Origin: Tenrec ecaudatus
Taxonomy: Eukaryota > Chordata > Mammalia > Afrosoricida > Tenrecidae
Direction of reading: 5' to 3'
DNA: 64,000 bases
NCBI RefSeq assembly: GCF_050624435.1
Contig: NC_134536.1
Coordinates: 8,808,758-8,872,757, forward strand
Positions 1 through 9,997 of this stretch are shown here, in pieces. Position numbers and translations under genes: made by a program. The stretch's first letter is position 1. Every line of letters starts with the position of its first letter. Under the pieces are notes generated by a model, which was not told where the DNA came from, did not search any database, and saw only the letters and a list, made by a program, of their open reading frames with translations.

Positions 1-29
1 ACCCTTGGGGAAGTGAATTGAGTGTCCCA

Positions 30-175
30 GAGCTGAAGCCCTTTGCTGCTAACCAAAAGGTCCATAGTTTGAACCCACCGGCCACTCCATTGGACAGAGG
101 TTTGGCAGTCTGCTTCCATAAAGATTTCAGCCTTGGAAACTCTGTGGGGCAGGTCTATGCTGTCCTTTCTTCCTC
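30..175 (+). mobile_element. AfroSINE-type SINE
   Basis: It carries GCTGCTAACCAAAAGGTCCA, TTTGAACCCACCGGCCACTC, CAGTCTGCTTCCATAAAGAT and CCTTGGAAACTCTGTGGGGC, the order of the afrotherian tRNA-derived SINE. The head includes the tRNA-like B-box (GGTCNNNRGTTTGAACCC). Confidence 0.75.
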
Positions 176-368
176 CCCCTATCCACACAAGTTCACCTAC
201 GCTCTTGATTCACCAGCACGAGCCAGGGTGATTTCACGACACATGTGAGCAACTTGACCCCTGGTGTTACATCAGCCCCCGCTTTGTAAGCACACGGTAA
301 CTGAAAACAGCAATTCTAGCTAAGGAATGTCGGGCACCTCTGAAGAAATCTTGCACTTGGGACCTTCT

Positions 369-2227
369 TCTTCTTTTTTTTAAATCATTTTATTAGGGGC
401 TCATACAACTCTTATCACAATCCATACATACATCAATTGTGTAAAGCACATCTGTACATTCATTGCCCTCATCATTCTCAAAGCTTTTGCTCTCCACTTA
501 AGCCCCTGGTATGAGGTCCTCATTTTTCCCCTTCTCCCCGCTACCCCCTCCCTCACGAACCCTTGATAATTTATAAATTATTATTTTGTCATATCCTTCC
601 CTGTCTGATGTCTCCCTTCACCCACTTTTCTGTTGTCCATCCCCCAGGGAGGAGGTCACATGTAGATCCTTGTAATCGGTTCCCTCTTTCCAACCCACTC
701 TCCCTCTACCCTCCCAGTATCGCACTCACACAACTGGTCCTGAAGGTATCATCCACCCTGGATTCCCTGTGTTTCCAGTTCCTACCTGTACCAGTGTACA
801 TCCTCTGGTCTAGCCAGACTTGCAAGGTAGAATTCGGATCATGATAGTGGCAGGGGTCGGGGGGAGGAAGCATCTAGGAACTAGAGGAAAGTTGTATTTT
901 TCATCGTTGCTACATCACACCTTGACTGGCTCATCTCCTCCCCTAGACCCCTCTGCAAGGGGATCTCCAATGGCCAACAAATGGGCTTTGGGTCTCCACT
1001 CCACACTCCCCCTTCATTCACTATGGTAAGATTATTTTGTTCAGATGATGCCTTATCTCTTTTCCCTTCGACACCTCGTGATCGCACAGGCTGGTGTGCT
1101 TCTTCCATGTTTTGTTGCTTCTGAGCTAGATAGCCGCTTATTTATCTTCAAGCCTTTAAGACCCCAGATGCTATACCTTTTGATAGCCGGGCACCATCAG
1201 CTTTCTTCATCACATTTGCTTATGCACCCTTTTGTCCTCAGCAATCATATGATGGAGGAGTGCACCCAATGACATGATTTTTTGGTTTTTGATGCCTGAT
1301 AACTGATCCCTTCAGCACCCCGTGATCACACAGGCTGGTGTGTTCTTCCATGTGGGCTTTGTTTTTTCTGAGCTAGATGGCCGCTTGTTTATCTTCAAGC
1401 CTTTAAGACCCCAGACGCTATATCTTTTGATAGCCAGGCACTATCAGCTTCTTCACCACATTTGCTTATTCACCCGCTTTGTCTTCGGCAGTTGTGTCGG
1501 GAGGGTGAGCATCATAGAATGCCAATTTAGTAGAATAAAGTATTCTTACATTGAGGGAGTACTTGAGTGAAGGCCCAATGTCCTTCTGCTGCTTTAACAC
1601 TAAACCTATAAATATAGGCATATAGATCTATTTCCCCATCCTCATGTATAAGTATATTTGCATATGTACATGTCTTTATCTAGACCTCTATAAATGCCCT
1701 TTGCCTCCCAGTTCTTCCTCTATTCCCCTTGATTTCCTCCTGTTCCACTATCATGCTCCGTCCCCACCTGGGTTTCAGCAATACCTCTTCATTACATTAC
1801 CCTTGATCATGCCCTACCAGGTCTCCCATACCCACCTCACTACCAATTTGGATCGCTTGTTGTTCCCTTGTCCTTGGGTTTGTTAATACCACTTCCTTTC
1901 CCCCCACCTCCCCTTATCCCATGTTTCCCCGGAACTGTTGGTCCCATTGTTTTCTCCTCCAGATTGTTCATCCAGACTATCTTATCTAGACAGAGCTGTG
2001 GAGATAATAACATGCACAAAAACAAGACAGAGCAAAACCAAACAATTATATACAACAAAACAACAAACCACTGACAAAGAATAAAACAAAACACAAGAAA
2101 AAATGCTTATAGTTAGTTCAAGGATCGTTTGTTGGCCTTTAGGAGTATTTTCCAGTCCAGTCTGGGGCACCACGCCCTGACCCCAAAGTCTACCTTCAGC
2201 ATTCCCTGGGGACCTTGCTGCTCCATT
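369..2227 (-). mobile_element. L1 LINE 3' end, 5'-truncated insertion
   Basis: The 1.86-kb insertion is flanked by a perfect 12-bp duplication TTGGGACCTTCT (357-368 and 2228-2239). On the + strand it begins with the reversed poly(A), then the complement of AATAAAATGATTT, then a long C/T-rich 3'UTR. The same 3' end recurs at 24923-26920 (-) and, in the other orientation, at 15733-16385, 20141-20361 and 33327-33859. The length, tail and duplication fit L1-type target-primed insertion; no ORF2 is included. Confidence 0.82.
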
Positions 2228-2439
2228 TTGGGACCTTCTCAAAGTCCTTCATCAACCAGGTCCTTCTCTGCCTGGCCAGTCCACTCAAACTCGGGTCTTT
2301 CCAGGCTCAGAGATGGCTAAGAAGAGTTACGTGGGAATCGTGGGTCTGGATCTGCCTACCTGTTTTCCTCTGGCAAAATCCCCAGCATTTTGGAGCCTCG
2401 ATTTTCTCACCTGCAGAAAGGAAGTATCTCTTCCCACTA

Positions 2440-2690
2440 GACACGATTTTGAGGAAGAATGCATGAACATGTGGAAGTGACCTTCTTTGGAATATGGTCT
2501 TTGAGGACGTTATCAGCGAGCGTGAGGTCAAACTGAAGTTGAGAGGATCCTGAGCCAATATGAAAGAGGAGACACAAACACAGACACAGAGGCCCTGTGG
2601 CAATTGGAGTGGTAGAGCTACAAGCCCAGGAGCATCCAGGACTGGCTGCAACCACCGGAGGTTAGGAGAAAGGCAGAAACAGATGGCCCC
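2440..2690 (+). mobile_element. MLT1-like LTR fragment
   Basis: The order GTGACCTTCTTTGGAATATG, GTCTTTGAGGACGTTATCAG, TGAGGTCAAACTGAAG, then a GAGGAGACACAAACACAGAC segment follows the usual MLT1 layout. Confidence 0.5.
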
Positions 2691-4165
2691 TCTGGAAGCA
2701 AGTCCGTAATAAATCGCCGAACGTCATGTTGCCTATGGAGATTTGGAGCAGGACACACTAAGGCTACTAACACGGAATTCCTAGCACTTAGCAGATGTTT
2801 GGTCCTAATGGTGGCTGCTGACGTATGTTTCTTGGTGGGGACAATCCAGGTCAGTGAAGAGGGCCTACATTGACAGCACTATTGGTAAGGTTGGAATTGT
2901 GCCCCAGAGTCCCTGATCTCAAGGAAGTATTGAGGGGTGGCTTTCAAAACCGGCCAACCACCTTCTCCCTTGCTTCAAACAGTTCAGGCAAATTGCTTCA
3001 TGACCCAGGGTGGACCCAGTTTTCTCTTGTAGAGCAGATAATAAAATGTAAAATAATAATAATAATAATAAACCTATAAATATATGTACATAAATCTATT
3101 TCCCCATAATATATAAATATATTTACATATGTAAAAAAAAAAAGAAGGAGCCAAAAGGCAGTGTGCTTTCCATCCACGGAGAGACAAGACCTGTAACTAA
3201 GAAGCCACAAAGAAGGTCTCAGATACTCACCGAATATCCGTGTGATTTGGAAACTCGGTCTTGTGAGCCACAGATTTGGGGCTCAGGAAGGAAGTGGCTG
3301 GGGCTGTGTCACCTTCCCCTGCTTGCTGCAATATTCTAGGGAAAAAACCAGTTTTTACTTTGTCATCGTAGTAGATGGTTGTGGTTCTATTGACTGGCCA
3401 GGATCAGCTCATATACCAAGGAACGTTTTCAACACACTCCTTAGCAGAGTAATCAGGGAATAACAGCAGCGACGATGGTGAAGTGGGCTGGAGTCACGTA
3501 CACTCTCAGCATTTGATGTAGAAGAATCAGTCACATCCTTCTGACCCAGATGGCCCTGCTGTCACAGGAGTAGCAGTCTTACAAACTGGGTGTCAGAAAT
3601 TGGGGGGAAGGAGGAGTTGTTTCCAGAGGATTCGCTCTGAGTTACAAAAACTTACTTGACTTACTAATGTGGGAAGTCCTACCTCTGCAATATCAGGTGA
3701 CCAAGCGGTCCTCCATCATCTTCATTCATGCTGACCAGGCTGTCATGCGACCTCCCACTGAGGTCACAGTCACTGGGATGTCATGAAGCCATGTCACTGC
3801 TTTTTCTGGTTTCCCCAGGTGATTCCTTTACAATCGAAGTAAGCAAACCAGCATACAACACAGCTCTTGTATGAAAATAGACATCCGGGTGCCATGTTGC
3901 CATCAGGTCTGAATTAGATGGTGCTTGTTATGCTCCAGCACAGAGCCACGGTAGACCCATGCACCAAGAGAGGGAACTTTCCAAACCAGAGGCATAGGAG
4001 AAGATCCCAGGGGAGGAAACAGCCAGTGCAGGTCTCAGGGGAGGGTTGCAGTCAGTCTGCCAGTTGACCTACCAGCAATTAAGTATCCCTGGGTGGCAGT
4101 GGGAGTGTAGGGGATGGGAAGATAGGGTGAATATAAAAGATAAAGCGAGGGTGACAAGCTAGATG
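2691..4165. other. Intergenic, nothing recognised
   Basis: Apart from the short AAT array and poly(A)/AT runs near 3050-3145, I see no repeat family, RNA gene or conserved coding segment here. Confidence 0.4.
3050..3071. repeat. (AAT)n short array
   Basis: About seven AAT units. Confidence 0.85.
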
Positions 4166-4169
4166 AAGA

Positions 4170-4450
4170 CTATTTGGGTTGACTTGAAGCCCTAACCTCT
4201 GTACCTATGAACATGACCTCATTTGGCAATTGGGTCTCTGAAGATATTATCAGTTGGGTCAATATAAGGTCAGACCAGAGTGCAGTGAGTCCTCATTTCT
4301 ATATGATTGGTGTTCTTATGAAAGAGAAGAGACGGAGAGACACATAGAGGGAAGATGACCACGTAATGTCAGAGTCAACAGAGAGAGTCTATCTCATTCT
4401 GGAAACCAGAAGTCCACATTCAAGGATGGAGGTTCTGTTAATCTCCTGGT
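4170..4450 (+). mobile_element. MLT1-like LTR fragment
   Basis: It carries GAAGCCCTAACCTCTGTACC, ATGACCTCATTTGGCAATTG, GGTCTCTGAAGATATTATCA and GATTGGTGTTCTTATGAAAG followed by AGAGAAGAGAC, which is MLT1-type order in sense. Confidence 0.6.
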
Positions 4451-4600
4451 ACTGATAGTGGCACGCAGCCCTTAGCTTATAGATGCATCTCTCCCATCTT
4501 TGCCTCCATCTTCATATGGTCTTCTCCTCTGTATATCTGTGGGTCTTCCCATGTGATCTCTTTTGAGGACAAGTGTCATTGGATTTAGAGATGGATCAAC
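4451..4600 (-). mobile_element. MLT1/MST-like LTR fragment
   Basis: CCTCCATCTTCATATGGTCT, TCTCCTCTGTATATCTGTGG and the AAGTGTCATTGGATTTAG block are the complement of the middle of an MLT1/MST LTR. Confidence 0.5.
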
Positions 4601-4729
4601 ACAGTGACTGCAACAATGTGCTCAAACATAGCAATGATGGTGATGATGGCCCCAAGGCTAGCAGTGTTTTCTTCTGTTGCACTTAATCTCACTGAGTCAA
4701 AACCAAACTTAATGGCACCTGTTATGGAT

Positions 4730-5286
4730 TGAGTTGTGTCCCCCTAAAATGTGTGACCACGTAGCTAGGCCAAAATTTTCAGTAATATGTTATCCTTCGT
4801 GTTGCAATATGATGTAATTATCCTCCATGCTGTAAATCCTCACATCCATGAGGCTGATGAAGCAGGACTGGAGGCAATTATATTAATGAGGCAGAATACA
4901 AGCTATAGGATTAGGTTGTAACTTGAATCTATCTCTTTTAAGGTTTAAAAGGAGTGAGCAACTAAGCAGAGATCAGAAGGACCTACTATCACCAATAAAG
5001 AAGAACCGAGACTGGAGTACATCCTATGGACCCTGGGTCCCTGTGCAGGGAAACTCCTAGACCCAGGAATGATTGCTGCACGGAGATATCCCAGGAATGC
5101 CTGATCCAGCAATACTAACAGAGCACAAAGACCTTCCTCCAGAGCCAACCAGAGAAAGCTTTCCCCTGGAGCCCGCACTCTGAATTTGGATTTCTAGCTT
5201 CCTAAACTATGGAAGAATAAATCTATACTTGTTAAAGTCATCAGGTTGTGGTTTTTCTGTTGTAGCCACACAAGAGAACCAAGACA
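4730..5286 (+). mobile_element. Solo LTR of MaLR/ERVL type
   Basis: It begins TGTTATGGATTGAGTTGTGT and ends ACCAAGACA, the terminal signatures of MaLR-like LTRs. It has CTAAACTATGGAAGAATAAA with a poly(A) signal near the 3' end. GCACC (4725-4729) and GCATC (5287-5291) form a likely 5-bp target duplication with one change. No internal retroviral sequence is attached. Confidence 0.75.
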
Positions 5287-5289
5287 GCA

Positions 5290-5425
5290 TCTAACAAGAA
5301 CAACCTACTCCAAGATGATCTCATTTTACAAGCCTTATCTTAATTACATCTGCAAAGGCCCTTTTTCCAAAGGTCAAATGACCACATCTTTGGGGAAGGT
5401 CCGATTCAACTCACAAGAGGTAACT
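5290..5425 (-). mobile_element. MLT1/MST-like LTR fragment
   Basis: CCAAGATGATCTCATTTTAC, TTAATTACATCTGCAAAGGC and TTTTCCAAAGGTCAAATGAC are the complement of the 5' half of an MLT1-like LTR, directly after the solo LTR. Confidence 0.5.
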
Positions 5426-6120
5426 AGGTTCAAGTTGAGGAGAGCGGTAGATAGCATCTGGACTAGGCCTTGTAGGGCAGCAAGGCTGGATTTTCAGAGA
5501 GGAGTGGAAAGGACATCCACTGGAGGGACACAGACACAAAAGCACTATTCACATAGGAGCCACAAGCAGATCACCCAACCACCCTGGTGCCCGGGTCTCT
5601 CTAGCATCCTCATTCTCCCACAAGTGGCCCCCGTCACACTCACTGCCATCGCCATGGCTCAGTGAGGAGCAGGCGACACAACAGAAATGCTGAATGAGGA
5701 ATGCCCTTCTCATCTACTGCTTGAGATCAAGTCTACTCGGCCCAGCCCTGAGTTGCTCTGTTCTGAGTCCCTTGCAAATGCTTATGTTCAGCCAAAGATA
5801 CCCCAGTGGCCAGTGGTGCCCAAAGCCAGGCTGCCCTGCTGGGCAGCCCCAGGAATAGACACCCTTCTGCATCTTAACATCATGAGACAGTCTGAGAGAG
5901 AAAAGTATTAAGCCCTGAAATAGTCAGAGACTACACATATTCCCTGAATTTTTCATTTAGAAGGGAGTAGCAATCCCACCTCTGAATAAAGTCTATAAAA
6001 CGCTCAGCAGAGAGCGCAGTCTACCGGAAGGAGGACCTGGGATGGTAGAAACTTAGGCAAGGTTTCTTTGGACTCTCATTTGTCGATGAGTTTCTTGAGT
6101 AGCAACTCTTGGAGGAACCC
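5426..6120. other. Intergenic, nothing recognised
   Basis: Mostly single-copy-looking sequence. Short ORFs here show no family resemblance. Confidence 0.4.
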
Positions 6121-6121
6121 C

Positions 6122-6304
6122 TAACCAAACTCACTACCACCAAGTCAATTCTGACTCATAGCTGTCCTCTACGACAAGGTACAACGGGCTGTACTGTCAC
6201 TGTTACCGAGTAGAAAGTCCTTATTCCGCAGAGGGTCTGGTGGTTTCTAACTGCTGACCTTGCAGTTAGCAGCCAACGCATAACCCATGATGCACCAGGA
6301 CTCC
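6122..6304 (-). mobile_element. AfroSINE-type SINE
   Basis: The complement of the full SINE is present, from the ACCACCAAGTCAATTCTGAC tail side to the tRNA-like head side TGATGCACCAGGACTCC. Confidence 0.78.
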
Positions 6305-6489
6305 TTTTAGGAACGCTGGCTTTCAAAAAGCAGAGGGACACTGGGTTGCAGTTGCTGTGAGCTGCCACCAGGTCAGTCCCAATGTCTGGCAAACCGAATA
6401 ATTGAGAGCGAAATGCTCCCCAGTCCAGTGCCGTCCCCATGCTGGGCTGCAGACTGAACCATTATGATCTACAAGGTTTCCCTTGACTA

Positions 6490-6615
6490 ATATTTAGAAT
6501 GAGATCGCCAGGCCTTTCTTCCTCATCTGTTTTAGTCCGGACGCTCCACTGAAACCTGTTCAGCATCACAGCCACACAGGAGTGTCCACCGACAGACGGG
6601 CAGTGTCTGCGCTTG
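6490..6615 (-). mobile_element. RTE 5'UTR remnant
   Basis: The block CCAGGCCTTTCTTCCTC, then a TTTTAGTC-type segment and CAGCATCACAGCCACACA, recurs at 29640-29850, 40660-40800 and 59555-59710, and in diverged form upstream of the endonuclease region of the RTE copy near 24640-24780. I therefore assign it to the 5' end of that LINE, minus strand. Confidence 0.5.
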
Positions 6616-6751
6616 AGGTGCGTGGAGCAAGCCTGGGATCTGGACCTTCCAGAAGGAAGGGAGGAACTCTGCCACGGAAGCGCCCTGCGTGGAGAGAAAG
6701 GATGGAAATGCAAGATGTAATCTCATCAGGAAAGGCCTCGGCTGTCCCCTC

Positions 6752-6910
6752 CGGAGGCGCCCTGGTGGTGGCGCGGTTACGCGTTGGGCTGCGATCTGCA
6801 AGGTGGGCAGTTTGCAGCCGCCAGCAGCCCTGAGGGAGGAATCCTGGGCTTGCAACTCCCGTCAACAGTTTCAGGGCGCTGCTGTGAGTCGGTAATGAGT
6901 TTGGTTTGGG
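6752..6910 (+). mobile_element. AfroSINE-type SINE
   Basis: GCGCCCTGGTGGTGGCGCGGTTACGCGTTGGGCTGC is the SINE head. The tail GCTGCTGTGAGTCGGTAATG is shortened. Confidence 0.72.
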
Positions 6911-7017
6911 TGTTAGTCCCCTGGGGAATCTGCCCCGTCCCTAATCCATAGTGAGTGGGACGCTGTTGCCATCAAGGTCATGGGCGTCAGGGACTGGTGT
7001 CAAATGAGACGCTCTGG

Positions 7018-7695
7018 TGACACAAGGTTAAGAGCTTGCCTGCTGACCGAAAGGCTGATGGTGGATGTAGGAGGAGGGTCGCCTGACGGTCCAGGTTTTC
7101 CTTGGTGGGTGACCAATTAGTCCCCTGTGCCTCTGTGTCTTTGCAGACAAAAGCATTGCAATATAACTCGGTTCTTTATGGCCTTGCCTCTGAAAACATT
7201 GCGAGATAACTTATTTACGACCTCTTTAAGATTCCTTTGAATCTTGCCCATGTGCTTATCTTAGAACATAGTGCTTTTATTATTCAAATGTTAAGAGAGT
7301 GTGACTAGTTAAGTAACGTTTGCATAGATAAGAGGTTAGGAATGATTTGTTTTGTTTTGTTTTGTTTTTTTAGGAATGTTTTTTAAAAGCAAGTTCTTTG
7401 ATGTTTGTTTTGTAACCATTCCCTTGTAAGAAGAGTATAAAAACCAAGCTTTGAATATACTTGGGACTTCAGTCCATCAGACTGTTGTCCTCCCAATCCC
7501 ATACTTTGTACATGTCTCTCTTTTCTTCCTTTCTTCCGCACGCCTCATTTCAGATGCAGCTTGATGCGGGATAGCTGGTCTATCACCGCAGGTGGAGTCA
7601 CCTCCTCCTCTGGCAGACAACCTCCTGCTCCCGGAGAGATTCGCTGGGAAACCTGCTCTGTCCTGTAAGGTTGCCATGGGCCGCCACTCCTCCAC
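7018..7695 (+). mobile_element. AfroSINE-type SINE split by an LTR-like insertion
   Basis: The head GGTGACACAAGGTTAAGAGC, then GCTGACCGAAAGGC, is at 7018-7065. The tail GGGAAACCTGCTCTGTCCTG and TAAGGTTGCCATGGGCCG is at 7647-7687. The ~500 bp between them contains the candidate LTR at 7130-7595. The joined order fits one SINE. Confidence 0.4.
7130..7595 (+). mobile_element. Candidate ERV-type LTR
   Basis: GTATAAAAACCAAGCTTTGA (TATA box at 7437) is followed by TTGGGACTTCAGTCCATCAG, GTTGTCCTCCCAATCCCATA, a C/T-rich stretch and CCGCACGCCTC. This looks like a promoter, R region and U5 of a class II-type retroviral LTR, ending near TATCACCGCA. No primer-binding site or retroviral gene is attached, so it would be a solo LTR. 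Both boundaries are uncertain. SINE-like pieces on either side (7018-7110 and about 7640-7695) suggest it landed in a SINE. Confidence 0.45.
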
Positions 7696-8590
7696 CACCC
7701 CGGCCCCGGACAGCACCCCCCCGACACAACAGAGAGCGCAGGGTGAGCGTGCAAGGCAGTGTCACACTCATCAGCGGAAAGCACTTCAGACTAGAACAGA
7801 GTGCTCCCTCGCCGCCTGAAGAGGCCCGTTCTTTTGCCCGCAGTGAGAGCGCGGTGCGCGCAGCCTTCAGAAAACCACGTTTGCGAGATGAGTCCGAGCG
7901 GGACACCAGTCTTCAGCGAGTCACTCAGTCAGTCACCCACTTGTGCTCTGACTGTTACAAATTTGCTCATTTCTTCCTCAAAACCCACACTGAGTCAGGC
8001 CGAGAGAACTCTGTCACGGGCTTCTCCAGCAACCGATACTGCGCCTTCTTAGCAAGAGCCGGGGGTGGGGCTTTTTGTAAGTGCTCTTTTACCCAGCTTT
8101 GAGATGAAGCAGTGTGAGCGCACTTGAAATAAAATTCCTGTAAAAGCCTTTTTTGGGTTTTTTTCAAAACTACTATTTTTTTTCTTTTTCTTTTCACTTG
8201 CCCAAAAACTCTCTGGAAAATTCGACTTTCTATTGAATTGTCTTATCATTGTTTTCACTACCAATTGGTTGTATTTTATGATGGAAAGTTCAGAAGAGAA
8301 AAAAATCCCTTTGGTAGCTCCTGAGCTATGAGAATATGAACTATTTATCACGCTTGTTCCAATTACAAAGAGACTTTTGGCCTTGCTAGTTTCTTCTCAA
8401 AACTTTTACATCTGAGACCTCTAATGCGCTAACAGTGCTTCTCAGCACAGGAGCTTACTGAGAGTTTAAAAACACTGGTCCAAGGATTCTGAATAAATTC
8501 ATCTGGTGACCAGGTAGGGCCCTGGTGTCAGTGAAGGTCACAGAGGCCTCTGACATGTAGCCAGTTTGGGGAACCACTGCCCTGGCTCCC
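7600..8590. other. Intergenic, partly CpG-rich
   Basis: 7600-8060 is GC-rich with many CpG (around GCGCGGTGCGCGCAGCC near 7850); then AT-rich to 8590. Open frames on both strands (for example 7671-8102) overlap each other and show no recognisable domain, so I do not call a gene. Confidence 0.4.
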
Positions 8591-9000
8591 AGGAGTCCTG
8601 GTGGTTTCAGTAGGTAAGCACTAGCTGCTAATTGAAAAGGTTAGTGGTTCAAAGCCACCTTGTGAGAGAAAGAAGTGAATGATGTGACAGTTGGCTTCTA
8701 TAAAGATTAAAACCCCAAAAAGGGAAAACACCTCACTGCCATAGTCTATTCCAACTCATTGCGACCCTATAGGACAGAGTAGAACTGCCCCCGTGGGTGT
8801 CTGAGACTGTAACTCTCCATGGGGGGTGGGGCGTGGGAAGTGACAGCAGAGAGGAGTAGAAAGCTTTGTCTTCCCCCCTAAGCGCAACAGATGGGTTTGA
8901 ACCACTGACCTTGCAGCCCAACTCGAAGCCCACGGCACCACCCACCCTCTGGAACAGTTCTACAGGGTTGACGTGAGCTGAAAATGGACTCAACAGGCAA
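8590..9000 (+). mobile_element. AfroSINE split by a second SINE
   Basis: The left part (8590-8712) holds AGTCCTGGTGGTTTCAGTAG, GTTAGTGGTTCAAAGCCACC and GGCTTCTATAAAGATTA. The right part (8946-9000) holds GAACAGTTCTACAGGGTTGA and GGACTCAACAG. A minus-strand SINE (about 8725-8945) lies between them. Confidence 0.65.
8725..8945 (-). mobile_element. AfroSINE-type SINE nested in another SINE
   Basis: The complement of a full SINE is present: CACTGCCATAGTCTATTCCA, GCGACCCTATAGGACAGAGT, GGGTTTGAACCACTGACCTT, then AGCCCACGGCACCACCC at the head side. Confidence 0.78.
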
Positions 9001-9184
9001 GAGTTACGCATCCTCCTTCACAACCATTGCCACAAGCAGACAAACCCATCGAGAGGCCTGGAGATTTCATAAGGAAAAATTCATTCTTATTCACCAGACT
9101 GCTCACCGAACGAAACGTTAGCAGTTCGCAAATACCAGTCACTCCACAAAAGAAAAGTAAGGCTTTAAGCTCCCATAAAAAAAA

Positions 9185-9270
9185 ATTACAGTCTCAGAAA
9201 CCCACTGGGGCAGTTCTATGCTGTATGAGTCAGAGTAGACTCAATGGCAGTCAGTGTGTGAGTGAGTATA
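9185..9270 (+). mobile_element. AfroSINE 3' fragment
   Basis: TTACAGTCTCAGAAACCCAC, GGGGCAGTTCTATGCTGTAT and GACTCAATGGCAGTCAG form the 3' half of the SINE. Confidence 0.7.
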
Positions 9271-9444
9271 ATTCTCTTCCTCTAAAGAGAAAAGTTGTTT
9301 TTACGTGTTACAATAGGAAACAGTAGCTGTGAGAAAGAAGTGGTGGAAAGTTATTTTCAAGCCTGTCTCTGCACACACACTGTCTTCAAATGGTACCTGA
9401 AGATTTGAGCACAGGACCTCCTGATCCTCGGCGAGAGCTTCAGG

Positions 9445-9640
9445 AATGCAGGCGACTGAGCAGTTTGCACATGGGGGCTGACCAAAAGGCTGGTAGTTCA
9501 AACCCCCCAACACAGAGGAAAGATGTGTTGATCCGCTTCCGTCAGGAGGACAGCCAAAGAAGGCCCACGGAGCCATTCTATCCTATTCTACAAGGAATGG
9601 CCACGAAGCAGGACCAACTCAATGGCAGCTGATACCAACA
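9445..9640 (+). mobile_element. AfroSINE-type SINE
   Basis: The strand holds GGCTGACCAAAAGGCTGGTA, GTTCAAACCCCCCAACACAG, TCCTATTCTACAAGGAATGG and CCAACTCAATGGCAGCTG. Confidence 0.72.
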
Positions 9641-9934
9641 CCTGGAAGAGACTGGTTCTTCAGTAACCTGACCCTGCCTGCGGCTTCAGACAAGGAGCTC
9701 CTCCCCACTCCTGTGGCAAAGAGCAGGAGGCGACCCGCAGCAGCAGCATTGTCCAGAGGCGATGGCCACCATTCCCCACCACCCAAAGCACACGCAGGAG
9801 CTCTTTACAAGTCTCCCAGACTCGCCCCTCTGGGTGGCAGCCTGGATAGACACCCCACCCGCCTCTCCTGGGTACCACCGAGAAGTAGGTCTTCCAAGAT
9901 GGACCAGAGAGAAATCTAGTCTTAGTTACTATGT

Positions 9935-9943
9935 GGGAAATAT

Positions 9944-9989
<46 letters not shown>

Positions 9990-9997
9990 ATATTCCC
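9935..9997. repeat. AT-rich near-perfect palindrome
   Basis: 63 bp of TA/TATG repeats are arranged as an inverted repeat. The left arm starts GGGAAATATATATATATG and the right arm is its complement, ending CATATATATATATTCCC, with one extra A in the left arm. The centre is (TA)n. Confidence 0.9.

Noticed and set aside
5246..5665. 139-codon plus-strand ORF
   Set aside because: It starts inside a MaLR-type LTR and crosses another LTR fragment; no protein family resemblance.
7671..8102. 143-codon ORF in the CpG-rich patch
   Set aside because: A 102-codon ORF overlaps it on the other strand and there is no domain; GC-rich DNA has few stops.
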